From Phycisphaeraceae bacterium (GTDB taxonomy: Bacteria > Planctomycetota > Phycisphaerae > Phycisphaerales > UBA1924): a stretch of 64,000 nucleotides of DNA. The translations under genes and the position numbers were made by a program. The stretch lies in contig JAHCJI010000004.1 in assembly GCA_026126305.1 (NCBI GenBank), forward strand, positions 124,001-188,000, given 5' to 3'. Positions 27,495 to 35,430 of this stretch are shown piece by piece. Below the pieces are notes generated by a model, which saw only the letters and a program-made list of their open reading frames with translations, did no database searches and was not told the DNA's origin. The first letter of the stretch is position 1; each line of letters starts with the position of its first letter.

Positions 27495-28708
27495 CGCTCA
27501 TCACCAACGCCCGCATCCTCACCCTTGACGAGCGCCTCGGCCAAGGCCCCCTCGGCCTCATCGAGCGCGGCTGGATCCGCTTCAAGCACGGCCGCGTCGA
27601 AGAGGTCCACGCCGGCGATCCGCCGGGCAGCGCCGATCTGAACGCGAACCGCCGCGTCCTCATGCCCGCCTTCACCGACTGCCACACCCACGCCTGCTGG
27701 GCCGGCGATCGCACGGACGAGTGGGCCGCCCGCCTCGCCGGGGCAAGTTACATCGACCTGCTCAAGGCCGGCGGGGGCATCATGAGCACCGTCCGCGCCG
27801 TCCGCGAAGCCAGCCAGCAGCAACTCGCCGAACTGCTGCTCGAACGCCTGCACGCCATGCTCGCCCACGGCACAGCGGTTGTCGAGGTGAAGAGCGGCTA
27901 CGGCCTGCGCACCGCCGACGAACTCAAGATGCTCCGCGCCATCGCCGACGCGGGCGACCGCTTCCCGGGCACCGTGGTTGCGACCGCCTGCATCGGCCAC
28001 GCCCTCGACCCCGACATCCCCCGCGACCGCTTCATAAGAACCACCATCGACGAAACCCTCCCCGCCGTCTCCGCCGAGTTCCCCGGCATCGCCATCGACG
28101 CCTACGCCGAGCCCGCCGCCTGGCACCTCGAAGAATGTCTGGAATTGTTTGAAGCCGCGCAGCGGAACGGCCACCCCTGCCGCGTCCACGCCGACCAGTT
28201 CACCAGCTTCGGCATGGTCGAGGCCGCCCTCGACCGCGGCTTCCTGAGCGTCGACCACCTCGAGGCCAGCAGCCCCGCCTTACTCCAACGCGTCGCCAAG
28301 AGCCAGACCCACGCCGTCGTCCTCCCGTGCAGCGGCTTCCACTTATCTGTCAAGGAAGAGGACCGCCGCTACGCCGACGCAAGAACACTGCTCGATCACG
28401 GGGCCAATCTCTGCATCGCCACCAACCTCAACCCCGGCAGCGCCCCCTGCCCGAGCATCCCCATGGCCATCGCCCTCGCCTGCCGCTTCAACGGCCCCCC
28501 CACCAACGCCCCGGTCACCCCCGAAGAGGCCATCCTCGCCACCACCCGCACCCCCGCCCGCATGCTCGGCCTCGAACGCCGCGGCACGCTCGCCCCCGGG
28601 GCCCGGGCCGACGCCATCCTGCTCCATCACCAGAGCGAACGCGAGCTGGCCCACACCTTCGGCAGCAACCCCGTCGCCCGCGTGTGGGTCGGGGGCGTCG
28701 AGCGGTAG
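27491..28708 (+). CDS. hutI: Imidazolonepropionase
   Basis: Amidohydrolase of 405 residues that opens the imidazolone ring in histidine catabolism. Metal site: FTDCHTHACWAGDR (His-x-His), VEVKSGYGLRTADELKML, HADQFTSFGMVEAAL, SVDHLE and the C-terminal metal Asp around NLNPGSAPCPSIPMAIALACR. The start ATG overlaps the preceding stop (ATGA), so the two proteins are translationally coupled, a typical hut arrangement. Length and motif order match the family. Confidence 0.93.
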   Translation: MTLITNARILTLDERLGQGPLGLIERGWIRFKHGRVEEVHAGDPPGSADLNANRRVLMPAFTDCHTHACWAGDRTDEWAARLAGASYIDLLKAGGGIMSTVRAVREASQQQLAELLLERLHAMLAHGTAVVEVKSGYGLRTADELKMLRAIADAGDRFPGTVVATACIGHALDPDIPRDRFIRTTIDETLPAVSAEFPGIAIDAYAEPAAWHLEECLELFEAAQRNGHPCRVHADQFTSFGMVEAALDRGFLSVDHLEASSPALLQRVAKSQTHAVVLPCSGFHLSVKEEDRRYADARTLLDHGANLCIATNLNPGSAPCPSIPMAIALACRFNGPPTNAPVTPEEAILATTRTPARMLGLERRGTLAPGARADAILLHHQSERELAHTFGSNPVARVWVGGVER

Positions 28709-28791
28709 AGGGCCAGAGCGCCGCCCGCCGAGCGCGATCAGCCCCGCGTCCAAGCCGTTCGCGAGCGGTCTTGAGCGGCCCGCACGGCGGC

Positions 28792-29337
28792 TCACCCGTC
28801 GAAGTGCGCGTGCTTGGGGGCGAACGCGTTGTCCAGCGTGATCAGCAGGTCGTGGCAGCCGATGTGGTCGCCCGCGTCGTTGATCATGACCACGTGCTCC
28901 CCGTCCCCGGCGTTCATATTGATCTGGAACAGCTTGCCGTCGTCCAGGATCGTCGCGGCCGAGGGCGCCGGCTCGCCGTCGATCTGCCAGAACGAACCGA
29001 TCGCCTCCTCGATCACCGGCATGGCCGACTCGATGATGGCGTCGATGCCGCCGGCCAGCGTCCGCCACCGCCGCTCGACGGTGTCGACGAACGCCGCACG
29101 GTCGCCGATGCCAGACTCGGGCACCCAGACGACGAGCTCCACGCCCCCAGCGCGCACCGCCACACGCTCGCAGCGGATGGGCACGAGCCCGGACGGCTCG
29201 TAGTGCCGATGGAGCTTCCTTCGCGGCATGGGGAGCGTGTGCAACGAGAGCGTCCCCAGCACCGGCGATTCGACGCGCTTGGGGAACGATGGGCCCCGCC
29301 CGAACCCGGGCGAGAAGATCGAAGGCAAGCGTGGCAT
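28792..29337 (-). CDS. Hypothetical soluble protein
   Basis: A 181-residue protein of unknown function with no signal peptide or membrane helix. It opens MPRLPSIFSPGFGRGPSFPKRVESPVLGTLSLH, and later has WVPESGIGDRAAFVDTVERRWRTLAGGIDAIIESAMPVIEEAIGSFWQ and LFQINMNAGDGEHVVMINDAGDHIGCHDL, a pattern reminiscent of DUF6985-type proteins, although I cannot confirm that. The frame remains open to 29640 through a 21-bp repeat array that would add an Asp/Ser/Thr-rich heptad repeat. I chose the ATG at 29337 because the linker between array and protein reads like non-coding DNA. Confidence 0.5.
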   Translation of the reverse strand: MPRLPSIFSPGFGRGPSFPKRVESPVLGTLSLHTLPMPRRKLHRHYEPSGLVPIRCERVAVRAGGVELVVWVPESGIGDRAAFVDTVERRWRTLAGGIDAIIESAMPVIEEAIGSFWQIDGEPAPSAATILDDGKLFQINMNAGDGEHVVMINDAGDHIGCHDLLITLDNAFAPKHAHFDG

Positions 29338-29419
29338 CGACGGGAAGGTAGCCGCGTCCGAAGGGGGGCCGCAAAGCGGCGGGCGATGGTGATCGAACCG
29401 GCGGCAGAGCGGAGAGCCC

Positions 29420-29650
29420 TCATGACCCACACACGGGCCGTCGCCAGCCACCGACGAGCGCTCATGGGTCGCTGGCGAGCCGTCGTCAGTCGCCGACGAG
29501 CCCTCGTCGGCCGCCGATGGGCCGTCGTCACCCACCGACGAGCGCTCCTGGGTCGCTTCCGAGCGCTCGTCGGTCACTGACGGGCGGTCGTCAGTCGCTC
29601 GCGTGCCCTCGTCGGTCACCGACGGGCGGTCGTCGGTCACCGACGGGCCC
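29420..29650. repeat. 21-bp tandem repeat array (11 units)
   Basis: Eleven degenerate units of 21 bp, exact in period. Most begin TCGTC and end in CGGGC or CGAGC followed by two variable bases. The better preserved units (for example 29609-29629 and 29630-29650) contain the near-perfect palindrome CGTCGGT-C-ACCGACG. A twelfth, divergent copy may follow to about 29673. Because 21 is divisible by 3, several reading frames stay open across it on both strands, creating artefactual ORFs; on the minus strand the translation is a seven-residue repeat of the DDRPSVT type. Confidence 0.85.
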
Positions 29651-29785
29651 TCATCGGCCGTTCCCGTCGGCCGTTTTCGGACTTCTCCGGGGCATCCGGA
29701 CGTGCAAAAAAGGCCCTGGGAGGCTCACAGGCGGCTTTTCGGGTCCGGGCGTGCGGGTTTTCCCGAGTTTGGGCGTACACGGTTC

Positions 29786-29823
29786 AAGCCCGCCGGCCGC
29801 TCGATCGATACAGACCCTGCGGG
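29786..29823 (+). promoter_or_regulatory. Promoter-like block upstream of Fn3-like gene A
   Basis: Ordered elements: AAG (29786-29788), 17-nt spacer, CGATACA (29806-29812), 2 nt, CCCTGCGGG (29815-29823), then 52 nt to the ATG at 29876. The same elements with identical spacing precede the paralogous gene at 32741, although the spacer sequences differ. That pattern suggests a shared promoter, perhaps for an alternative sigma factor, or a protein-binding site. Confidence 0.55.
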
Positions 29824-29875
29824 ATGGGCCATGGGCGGCCCAGAACGTGTCCGCGCCCGCCCCGGAGGCCGCCCC

Positions 29876-30631
29876 ATGGGACGCATCCCCATCGGCGACG
29901 CCGCGCTGCTGGCCTGGGCCCGCACCCACGCCGACCGGTGGTCGCCCGCGACGGGCCAGCCGCCGGCGATCGGCCTGGACAACGCCCAGCGGGCCCGGTT
30001 CAGGAACAAGGCGGACGCGGCCGAGGCGGCGCATTCGGCCATGCAGGCCGCCCGCCAGAGGGCCCTGGACGCGACGGCCGCCAAGGACGCCGCCTTCGCC
30101 ATCCTGCGACGCGAGGCCAGCGCCGACCTGGCCCGCATCGACGCCCACGCCGCGACCACCGGCGACGAAGCGACCCACGCCCGCGCGGGCGTGCGGGCAC
30201 CCAAGACCCCCGGCCAGCGCCCCGCCCCGCCCGAGCCCACCGACCTGCGCACCCGCATCGACACCGACGGGTCCATCCGCCTGAGCTTCAAGGTGACCAC
30301 CGGCGGCGGGGCCAGCTACCCCGTGCAGCGCACGACGACGGACCAGGGCGGCGTGCAAACCCCCTACGAATTCCTCGGCTTCGCCGAGAAGAACAAAACG
30401 TACATCGACCGGGCGGTCCCCATCGGCCTCAAGAGCGTCGGCTACCGCGTGGCGGCGCGATTGAACACCGGGGCGGTCAGCCCGTGGAGCGTGGCGGCGG
30501 TGGTGCCGTTTGGGAGCCTGAAGCCCGCAGCGGCGCGGGGCGTGGGCGCGGGTGAGGGTGCGGCAGGGAGTGAGGGGCCGGCGGGGGGTGTGGGGTCCGT
30601 CAAGAAGGAAGGGCGGGTGGAGGCGGGGTGA
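29876..30631 (+). CDS. Fn3-like repeat-family protein, copy A
   Basis: A 251-residue protein of unknown function, paralogous to the product at 32741 (roughly half of positions identical by eye). Residues 1 to about 100 are helical and Ala/Arg-rich (DAALLAWARTHADRW, AIGLDNAQRARFRNKADAAEAAHSAMQAARQRALDATAAKDAAF). Residues about 115-215 form an Fn3-like beta-sandwich (PPEPTDLRTRIDTDGSIRLSFKVTTGGGASYPVQRTTT ... SVGYRVAARLNTGAVSPWS). The C-terminus is low-complexity Gly/Ala/Lys. There is no signal peptide. GGAGG precedes the ATG at 29876. It lies beyond the tandem repeat array and head-to-head in order with copy B across the nuclease-like gene. Confidence 0.65.
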   Translation: MGRIPIGDAALLAWARTHADRWSPATGQPPAIGLDNAQRARFRNKADAAEAAHSAMQAARQRALDATAAKDAAFAILRREASADLARIDAHAATTGDEATHARAGVRAPKTPGQRPAPPEPTDLRTRIDTDGSIRLSFKVTTGGGASYPVQRTTTDQGGVQTPYEFLGFAEKNKTYIDRAVPIGLKSVGYRVAARLNTGAVSPWSVAAVVPFGSLKPAAARGVGAGEGAAGSEGPAGGVGSVKKEGRVEAG

Positions 30632-30744
30632 GGGGCGGGGATTGGTGGCCGGGGGGCCGTGGGGCGATGGCGGGTGGTCGGAGGAGGCGGTTTGGGGGGG
30701 TCCAGTGCGAGCCGCCAAGGTATGGAAGGGGGTTCGATGAGGTT

Positions 30745-32487
30745 TCAGGTCGACGTCGCCACCTCAACTCGATAGATCGTCCATCCCTTACGGAGTCGCG
30801 AAGCTGCTTCGGAGAGGGCAATCCCCACTTTCTGTCCGGCCCGCCCCTCCTCGACTGGTTTATCGTTCAGCTTGATTGAGTCCGCGACGGATTCAAAGTA
30901 CCCCTCGGGCGTAAGGACACCGAACCGATCACCCTGCTTGATCGTGTTCGACAGTTCAACGGCGAATGCGGGCTTCCAGATGTCGGCAATCGTCCCGACC
31001 GGCTTGTAATGGGACGGAACCCTGTCTATTCGACCGATCTGGTAGAGGATGTCCTGTGCGGCGGGCTTCGGCCAGCCGAACTCCTGAACCGCCCGAGCGA
31101 TGCGGAACAGGTCCCACGTCGTCATGAGCCCCGATTGGGTGTCACGGGCATTCTTAATGATCGGGTCGCGGAATGCCGTCTCATCGCGTTGGTGTGGCGG
31201 GATGAGCCGCTGGCTGTTGATGATGGTGAGCGACTGCACCTCGGTGATGCCCCACTCTCTCATCCGCATCAGTGCGTGCTTGTTGGCTTGCTGGCATTCA
31301 CCGTCGGCTGGGCGTCCTGCGACTCCCTTGACGTCAACGACCAGCTTCCTGTCTCGATCGAGAATCTGGATGTCTTCCACCTTGTTCGTTGTTGGTCCTG
31401 TTTCCCCGTCCACATCTATGACCTGCTGAAAGCCCATCTCCTCCAGTACACGGATGACCGCTGCGACTAACTCGTCGCCGGTCCCCCGCAGCAGGGTGTA
31501 GTAGTGCTCGTATCGAGATTGCTCCGCCTCAATCGCGGCATCGCTCGACGCGGCCTGTGTCTCATACTCGGCATCTAGCTTTCGGCGCTCGCCTCGGAGC
31601 GTCAGGACCTTTGTGCTCTCGTATCGCTCGTCATGCACCCACGCCTGGGCCTTGTGCTCAGGAAAGAGCGAAGGGCAAACCGTGGGGAAGACCTCAGCAA
31701 AGAGCCTTGGGATGATGCTGGGCAGGGCGGGCAGCGTCGGAATCAGCAGCACTAGGCCTTCCCCTTCGGGCGGCCGGAAAGCGGCAGAGACGATCTTGCC
31801 GTGTTTGTTGCGTGCCAGGGGCGTCCAGTGATCGGGAAGTTCGCCCAGCACGCATTCGTACCGAGCCCCCTCAGCGGCGAGCGCGAGAGCTTGTCCGATT
31901 TCTCCGCTATCGAACTCAATCTCTAAGCCCGTCTCGTTTTCGACATGAAGATTGTCAAGGGCACTGAGCATCTCCCAATTTGAGTGCTCCAGATACGTAC
32001 CACCGTCAGGGTTTCTATGCGACACTTTGGCTCGCAAGTAGGTTGTTGTTTGCCTCGGTGCGATCTCGATGACAAATATACCTCCGTGCTGCAACACTCC
32101 ATTGAACTCGCGGCGATAACGCTGAGCCGCGAGAGGTCTGGTGTCCAGCACGCCCTTCCCGCATGACTGCCACACCACCATGGCACCGTTCTCTGCAACA
32201 CTGAGGAGCGAGGCTACCGGTCGAGAACTGCTCTTTGTCGAGAGGAACAGGATCTCCTGCTCATTCACGTTCGGAACGTTTGGCTCAACCTCAAGCGGCA
32301 CCCATTTGCCAGAACTGATTACATTCGCTGCGTACCCAAGGCTTCCCCGCGCTACCGCGTATCCGGTGGCTTCGATCGCTTCTGCGATCGGAGTGTTATC
32401 GTACTCCACGAAGATACGGGGCTTCTGCACGAGCTTTGGCGCTGTCGCCTTCGAGGTGTACAAGGGGATTGGCTCTTGGGCGGTCAT
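30745..32487 (-). CDS. Putative PD-(D/E)XK-like nuclease protein, horizontally acquired in appearance
   Basis: A 580-residue protein I do not recognise as a whole. The N-terminal ~270 residues have no identifiable motif (RIFVEYDNTPIAEAIEATGYAVARGSLGYAANV...). The region about 350-470 looks like a restriction-endonuclease fold: GDELVAAVIRVLEEMGF, then EDIQILDRDRKLVVDVKGVAG, where D-x(n)-D-V-K is a plausible catalytic core, followed by QQANKHALMRMREWG. The C-terminal ~130 residues resemble an accessory domain. The gene is visibly less GC-rich than its neighbours, sits alone on the minus strand between two paralogous plus-strand genes and has no methyltransferase beside it. ATG at 32487; an upstream frame to 32877 overlaps the opposite gene and is rejected. 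Function unknown; a single-gene defence factor is a reasonable guess. Confidence 0.55.
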   Translation of the reverse strand: MTAQEPIPLYTSKATAPKLVQKPRIFVEYDNTPIAEAIEATGYAVARGSLGYAANVISSGKWVPLEVEPNVPNVNEQEILFLSTKSSSRPVASLLSVAENGAMVVWQSCGKGVLDTRPLAAQRYRREFNGVLQHGGIFVIEIAPRQTTTYLRAKVSHRNPDGGTYLEHSNWEMLSALDNLHVENETGLEIEFDSGEIGQALALAAEGARYECVLGELPDHWTPLARNKHGKIVSAAFRPPEGEGLVLLIPTLPALPSIIPRLFAEVFPTVCPSLFPEHKAQAWVHDERYESTKVLTLRGERRKLDAEYETQAASSDAAIEAEQSRYEHYYTLLRGTGDELVAAVIRVLEEMGFQQVIDVDGETGPTTNKVEDIQILDRDRKLVVDVKGVAGRPADGECQQANKHALMRMREWGITEVQSLTIINSQRLIPPHQRDETAFRDPIIKNARDTQSGLMTTWDLFRIARAVQEFGWPKPAAQDILYQIGRIDRVPSHYKPVGTIADIWKPAFAVELSNTIKQGDRFGVLTPEGYFESVADSIKLNDKPVEEGRAGQKVGIALSEAASRLRKGWTIYRVEVATST

Positions 32488-32616
32488 CGCCTCGATGATA
32501 GCCGGGCCATCCAAACAAACCCCACTTGCAAGAGCTTTCTGGTGGGCTTGATGCCCCCTCCACGCCCCCCCAGGGCCGATTCTGAGCGACTTCCAGATTT
32601 TTTCCGGCACGGACTG

Positions 32617-32654
32617 AAGTCGCCCCCCGATCCACTCGATACATCCCCTGCGGG
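32617..32654 (+). promoter_or_regulatory. Promoter-like block upstream of Fn3-like gene B
   Basis: Matches the block before copy A: AAG (32617-32619), 17-nt spacer, CGATACA (32637-32643), 2 nt, CCCTGCGGG (32646-32654). The distance to the ATG at 32741 is longer (86 nt). Since the spacers differ, conservation of the elements looks selected rather than merely inherited. Confidence 0.55.
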
Positions 32655-32740
32655 CGGCACGACCGGCACGGAGCCGACGGCCGACCCGGGGATTCCGCGG
32701 CCACGCACGAGGCGAGCCGCGGGCATCGGAGTGACTCGCC

Positions 32741-33451
32741 ATGACAAACGGACGGATCCCCAACGACGACGCCAGCTTCATCGCCTGGGCACGCACGCAC
32801 GCGGACATCTGGGCCGGGGGGCAGACGCCGCCGGCCATCGGGCTCAGCCCCGCCGAGGTCGCCGCCTTCGCGGCCAAGACCGCCGCGGCCGAGGCCGCCT
32901 ACGCGGCCATGCTGGCCGCCCGCCAGGCCTCGCTCGACGCGACCGCGCTCAAGGACACGCGCTTTGCCGACCTGCGGGCCGAGGCCAGCGCCGACCTCTC
33001 GCGCATCGACGCCTTCGCCACCACCACCGGCGACCCGGGCGTGTACCCGCTGGCTGGCATCCCCGCCCCCAAGACGCCCGCCGCCCGCACCGCCCCGCCC
33101 GCGCCCACCGACCTGCGCACGATCGTGGGCACCGACGGCTCGGTCACGCTGACCTTCAAGGCCACCACCGGCGGCGGGGCGACCTACCTCGTCCAGCGCC
33201 GCACCACCAGCATCGAGGGGCTGGAGTCGCCCTACGCCTTCATGGGCTTCGCCGGCGACGACAAAAAGTTCGTCGACAACGCCGTGCCCGAGGGCGTCCG
33301 CAGCGTGGGCTACCGCGTGGCCGCCCGCCTGAGCAGCGGCCCGCAGAGCGGATGGAGCGTGACGCGGACCATCCCCTTTGGCAGCCAGGACAACGCCCCG
33401 GTGGGCCGCATCGAGCCGGTAAACCCCGAGGACCAGATGGCCGCGGGGTAG
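32741..33451 (+). CDS. Fn3-like repeat-family protein, copy B
   Basis: A 236-residue paralogue of the protein at 29876. Same layout: helical N-terminus (DDASFIAWARTHADIWAGGQTPPAIGLSPAEVAAF...AAMLAARQASLDATALKD), hinge (AGIPAPKTPAARTAPPAPTD), then an Fn3-like sandwich (GTDGSVTLTFKATTGGGATYLVQRRTTS...SVGYRVAARLSSGPQSGWS). It ends in a short acidic tail without the Gly-rich extension of copy A. No signal peptide. GGAG lies upstream of the ATG at 32741. The duplicated pair and the gene between them look like one accessory locus; their function is unknown. Confidence 0.65.
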   Translation: MTNGRIPNDDASFIAWARTHADIWAGGQTPPAIGLSPAEVAAFAAKTAAAEAAYAAMLAARQASLDATALKDTRFADLRAEASADLSRIDAFATTTGDPGVYPLAGIPAPKTPAARTAPPAPTDLRTIVGTDGSVTLTFKATTGGGATYLVQRRTTSIEGLESPYAFMGFAGDDKKFVDNAVPEGVRSVGYRVAARLSSGPQSGWSVTRTIPFGSQDNAPVGRIEPVNPEDQMAAG

Positions 33452-33480
33452 GCCCAAGAGCGGATCGACAACACGCCGAC

Positions 33481-33536
33481 GCAACGGAAGCCGCCGGGCG
33501 CCACTGGGCAGCGCCGACGGTGGCCCGTTGCATTTT
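33481..33536 (+). terminator. Intrinsic terminator after Fn3-like gene B
   Basis: Long stem-loop: outer arms GCAACGG (33481-33487) and CCGTTGC (33525-33531), inner arms GCCGCCG/GGCGC pairing with GCGCC/CGGTGGC, followed by ATTTT. It lies 30 nt after the stop codon at 33451. The U-run is short. Confidence 0.6.
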
Positions 33537-33564
33537 GGGGGGAGATAGCCATCTGGCTCCCCCC
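33537..33564. other. Strong hairpin at the convergent boundary
   Basis: GGGGGG (33537-33542), 4-nt bulge AGAT, AGCCA-TC-TGGCT, then CCCCCC (33559-33564), ending exactly at the stop codon of the ABC-F gene. No T-run on either strand; it may stall polymerase or protect the 3' end. Confidence 0.45.
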
Positions 33565-35385
33565 TCACCCCCCCCGCATCGCGTCCAGCTCGGCCCACCG
33601 CGCGTACAGGTCCTTCACCCTCTTCTGGCCCAAGCCCAGCTTCTCGTACGCCCTGGCCGCCCTCGCGTGGTCATTGGCCAGCGTCGGGTCGGCCGCATCG
33701 GCCTGGAGGCGTTCGAGCTCGGCCTCGGCTTCCAGGATCGCCGATTCCATGCCGTCGAACTCGCGCTGGAGGTTGTACGAGAGCTTGCCGGGCTTGGGCG
33801 ACGCTGGCTTGGATGCAACCGCCGCGGCTGGCTGGAGCTTCGCGGACTGCGCCTGGGCCTTCTCGGCCTTCAAGACCGCCGCCTGCCACTGGTCCATCGA
33901 GGCGTACCACCTGGCGCCGCCCTTGCCGTCGAGCGCGACATACTCGGTGGCGATGCGTTCGAGCAGGAAGCGGTCGTGGCTGACCAGCACGATGGCGCCG
34001 GGGAACTCCATGAGCGCCCCCTCGAGCACCTCCAGCGAGGGGATATCCAGGTCGTTGGTCGGCTCGTCCAGCAGCAGCACGTCGGCGGGGGTCAGCATGA
34101 GATTGGCAATCAACACCCGCGCCTGCTCGCCGCCCGAGAGGTCGCGGATCTTCATCGGCAATTGCTCGGGCTCGAACAGGAACCGCGCCGCCCAGCCGCT
34201 GATGTGCACCCGCGTGCCGCGGTAGTGGATGAAGTCGCCCACGGGCTGGAAGGCCTCCTTGAGGCTCTGGTCCTGGCTCAGCGAGTCTCGGTGCTGGCTG
34301 AAGGTGACCACCTTGAGGTTCTCGGCGGCCTTGATCGTTCCCGTGTCGGGCGAGAGGTCGCCGGCCAGGATGCGCATGAGCGTGGTCTTGCCCGAGCCAT
34401 TGACGCCCATCAGGCCGACGCGCTGTCCGGGGGTCAGCGTGAGATCCACGTTCTCGAAGAGCCTCTTGCTTCCCAGGGCCTTGCCCACGCCGTGCAGCAC
34501 CAGCAGCTTGTTGGTCTGCCGCTGCGTGGCGTTGAAGGCGATCGTCGTCGTCTTGGCCGTGGCCCGGTTGCGCTCGCTGGTTTCCCGGAGCTCTTCCCTT
34601 CGCTCGGCGGCGGCGGTCACCTGGCTGTAGTTGCGCGTGCCGCGGCCCTTGACGCCCTGGAGCAGCCACGCGGTGTCTCGCCGCACCTTGCCGGCGATGG
34701 CCGTCTGGGCGGCCAGCTGCGCCTCGAGGAAGGCTTCTTTCCGCTCGACGAAGGTGCTGTAGTTGCCCACCGACTCGAACGACCCGCCCGGGTACGCCGC
34801 CGAGAGCTCTACGATCCGCGTGGCGGTGTTCTCCAGGAAGCGGCGGTCGTGGGTGACGAACACCATCGCGATGGGCGACTGGCGCACGAACGACTCGAGC
34901 CAGACCACGCCCTCGAGGTCCAGGTGGTTGGTCGGCTCGTCGAGCAGCAGGAGTTCGGGATCCCCCGCCAGCGCCCGCGCGATCGACAAACGCTTGCGCC
35001 ACCCGCCCGAGAGCGTGGACACCGCCTGCTCGAGGTCGGCAAACCCCAGCTTCGTCAGCGCGATCGACGCGCGCGTGGTCGCGTCGGTCCCGTGGTCATC
35101 ATCGCCGGCCAGACCATCGCGCACCACCGAGAGCGGCGTCGCCCCCGTGGCGAAGCGGTCCTCCTGGCCCACGTACGCGACCGCCAGCGAGCGCCGCCGC
35201 GTGAGCTCGCCCGCGTCGGGCTCGATAGCGCCCGCCAGGATCTTCATGAGCGTCGACTTGCCCCCGCCGTTGGGCCCGATGAGCCCGATCCGCTCGCCGT
35301 CCTCCACGTGCATCGACACGCCCGTAAAGAGCGTCTTGGACGGGTAGACCTTGGTCAGGTTGCGGGCGGACAGCAGCGTGGGCAT
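33565..35385 (-). CDS. uup: ABC-F family ATPase, Uup-like
   Basis: A 606-residue cytoplasmic protein with two ABC ATPase domains and no membrane segment. Domain 1: GLIGPNGGGKST, signature LSGGWRKRLSIARAL, Walker B LLLLDEPTNHLDLEG. Domain 2: GLMGVNGSGKTT, LSGGEQARVLIANL, LLLDEPTNDLDIPSLEVLE, then VLVSHDRFLLERI. A Lys/Ala-rich coiled coil (MESAILEAEAELERLQADAAD) closes the protein, as in Uup. Uup-type proteins act on ribosomes or DNA structures and affect transposon precise excision. ATG 35385 (MPTLLSARN) is chosen over the frame start at 35418. It is the convergent neighbour of Fn3-like gene B. Confidence 0.85.
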   Translation of the reverse strand: MPTLLSARNLTKVYPSKTLFTGVSMHVEDGERIGLIGPNGGGKSTLMKILAGAIEPDAGELTRRRSLAVAYVGQEDRFATGATPLSVVRDGLAGDDDHGTDATTRASIALTKLGFADLEQAVSTLSGGWRKRLSIARALAGDPELLLLDEPTNHLDLEGVVWLESFVRQSPIAMVFVTHDRRFLENTATRIVELSAAYPGGSFESVGNYSTFVERKEAFLEAQLAAQTAIAGKVRRDTAWLLQGVKGRGTRNYSQVTAAAERREELRETSERNRATAKTTTIAFNATQRQTNKLLVLHGVGKALGSKRLFENVDLTLTPGQRVGLMGVNGSGKTTLMRILAGDLSPDTGTIKAAENLKVVTFSQHRDSLSQDQSLKEAFQPVGDFIHYRGTRVHISGWAARFLFEPEQLPMKIRDLSGGEQARVLIANLMLTPADVLLLDEPTNDLDIPSLEVLEGALMEFPGAIVLVSHDRFLLERIATEYVALDGKGGARWYASMDQWQAAVLKAEKAQAQSAKLQPAAAVASKPASPKPGKLSYNLQREFDGMESAILEAEAELERLQADAADPTLANDHARAARAYEKLGLGQKRVKDLYARWAELDAMRGG

Positions 35386-35430
35386 GTGGGCGGATTCCCT
35401 CGGGCTCCAACGATACACGCCCCGACTGCT

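Noticed and set aside
28792..29640. Longer form of the hypothetical protein with an N-terminal heptad repeat
   Set aside because: The part between the array and the ATG at 29337 looks non-coding (Cys/His/Arg mixture), and the repeat keeps open many frames by its 21-bp period.
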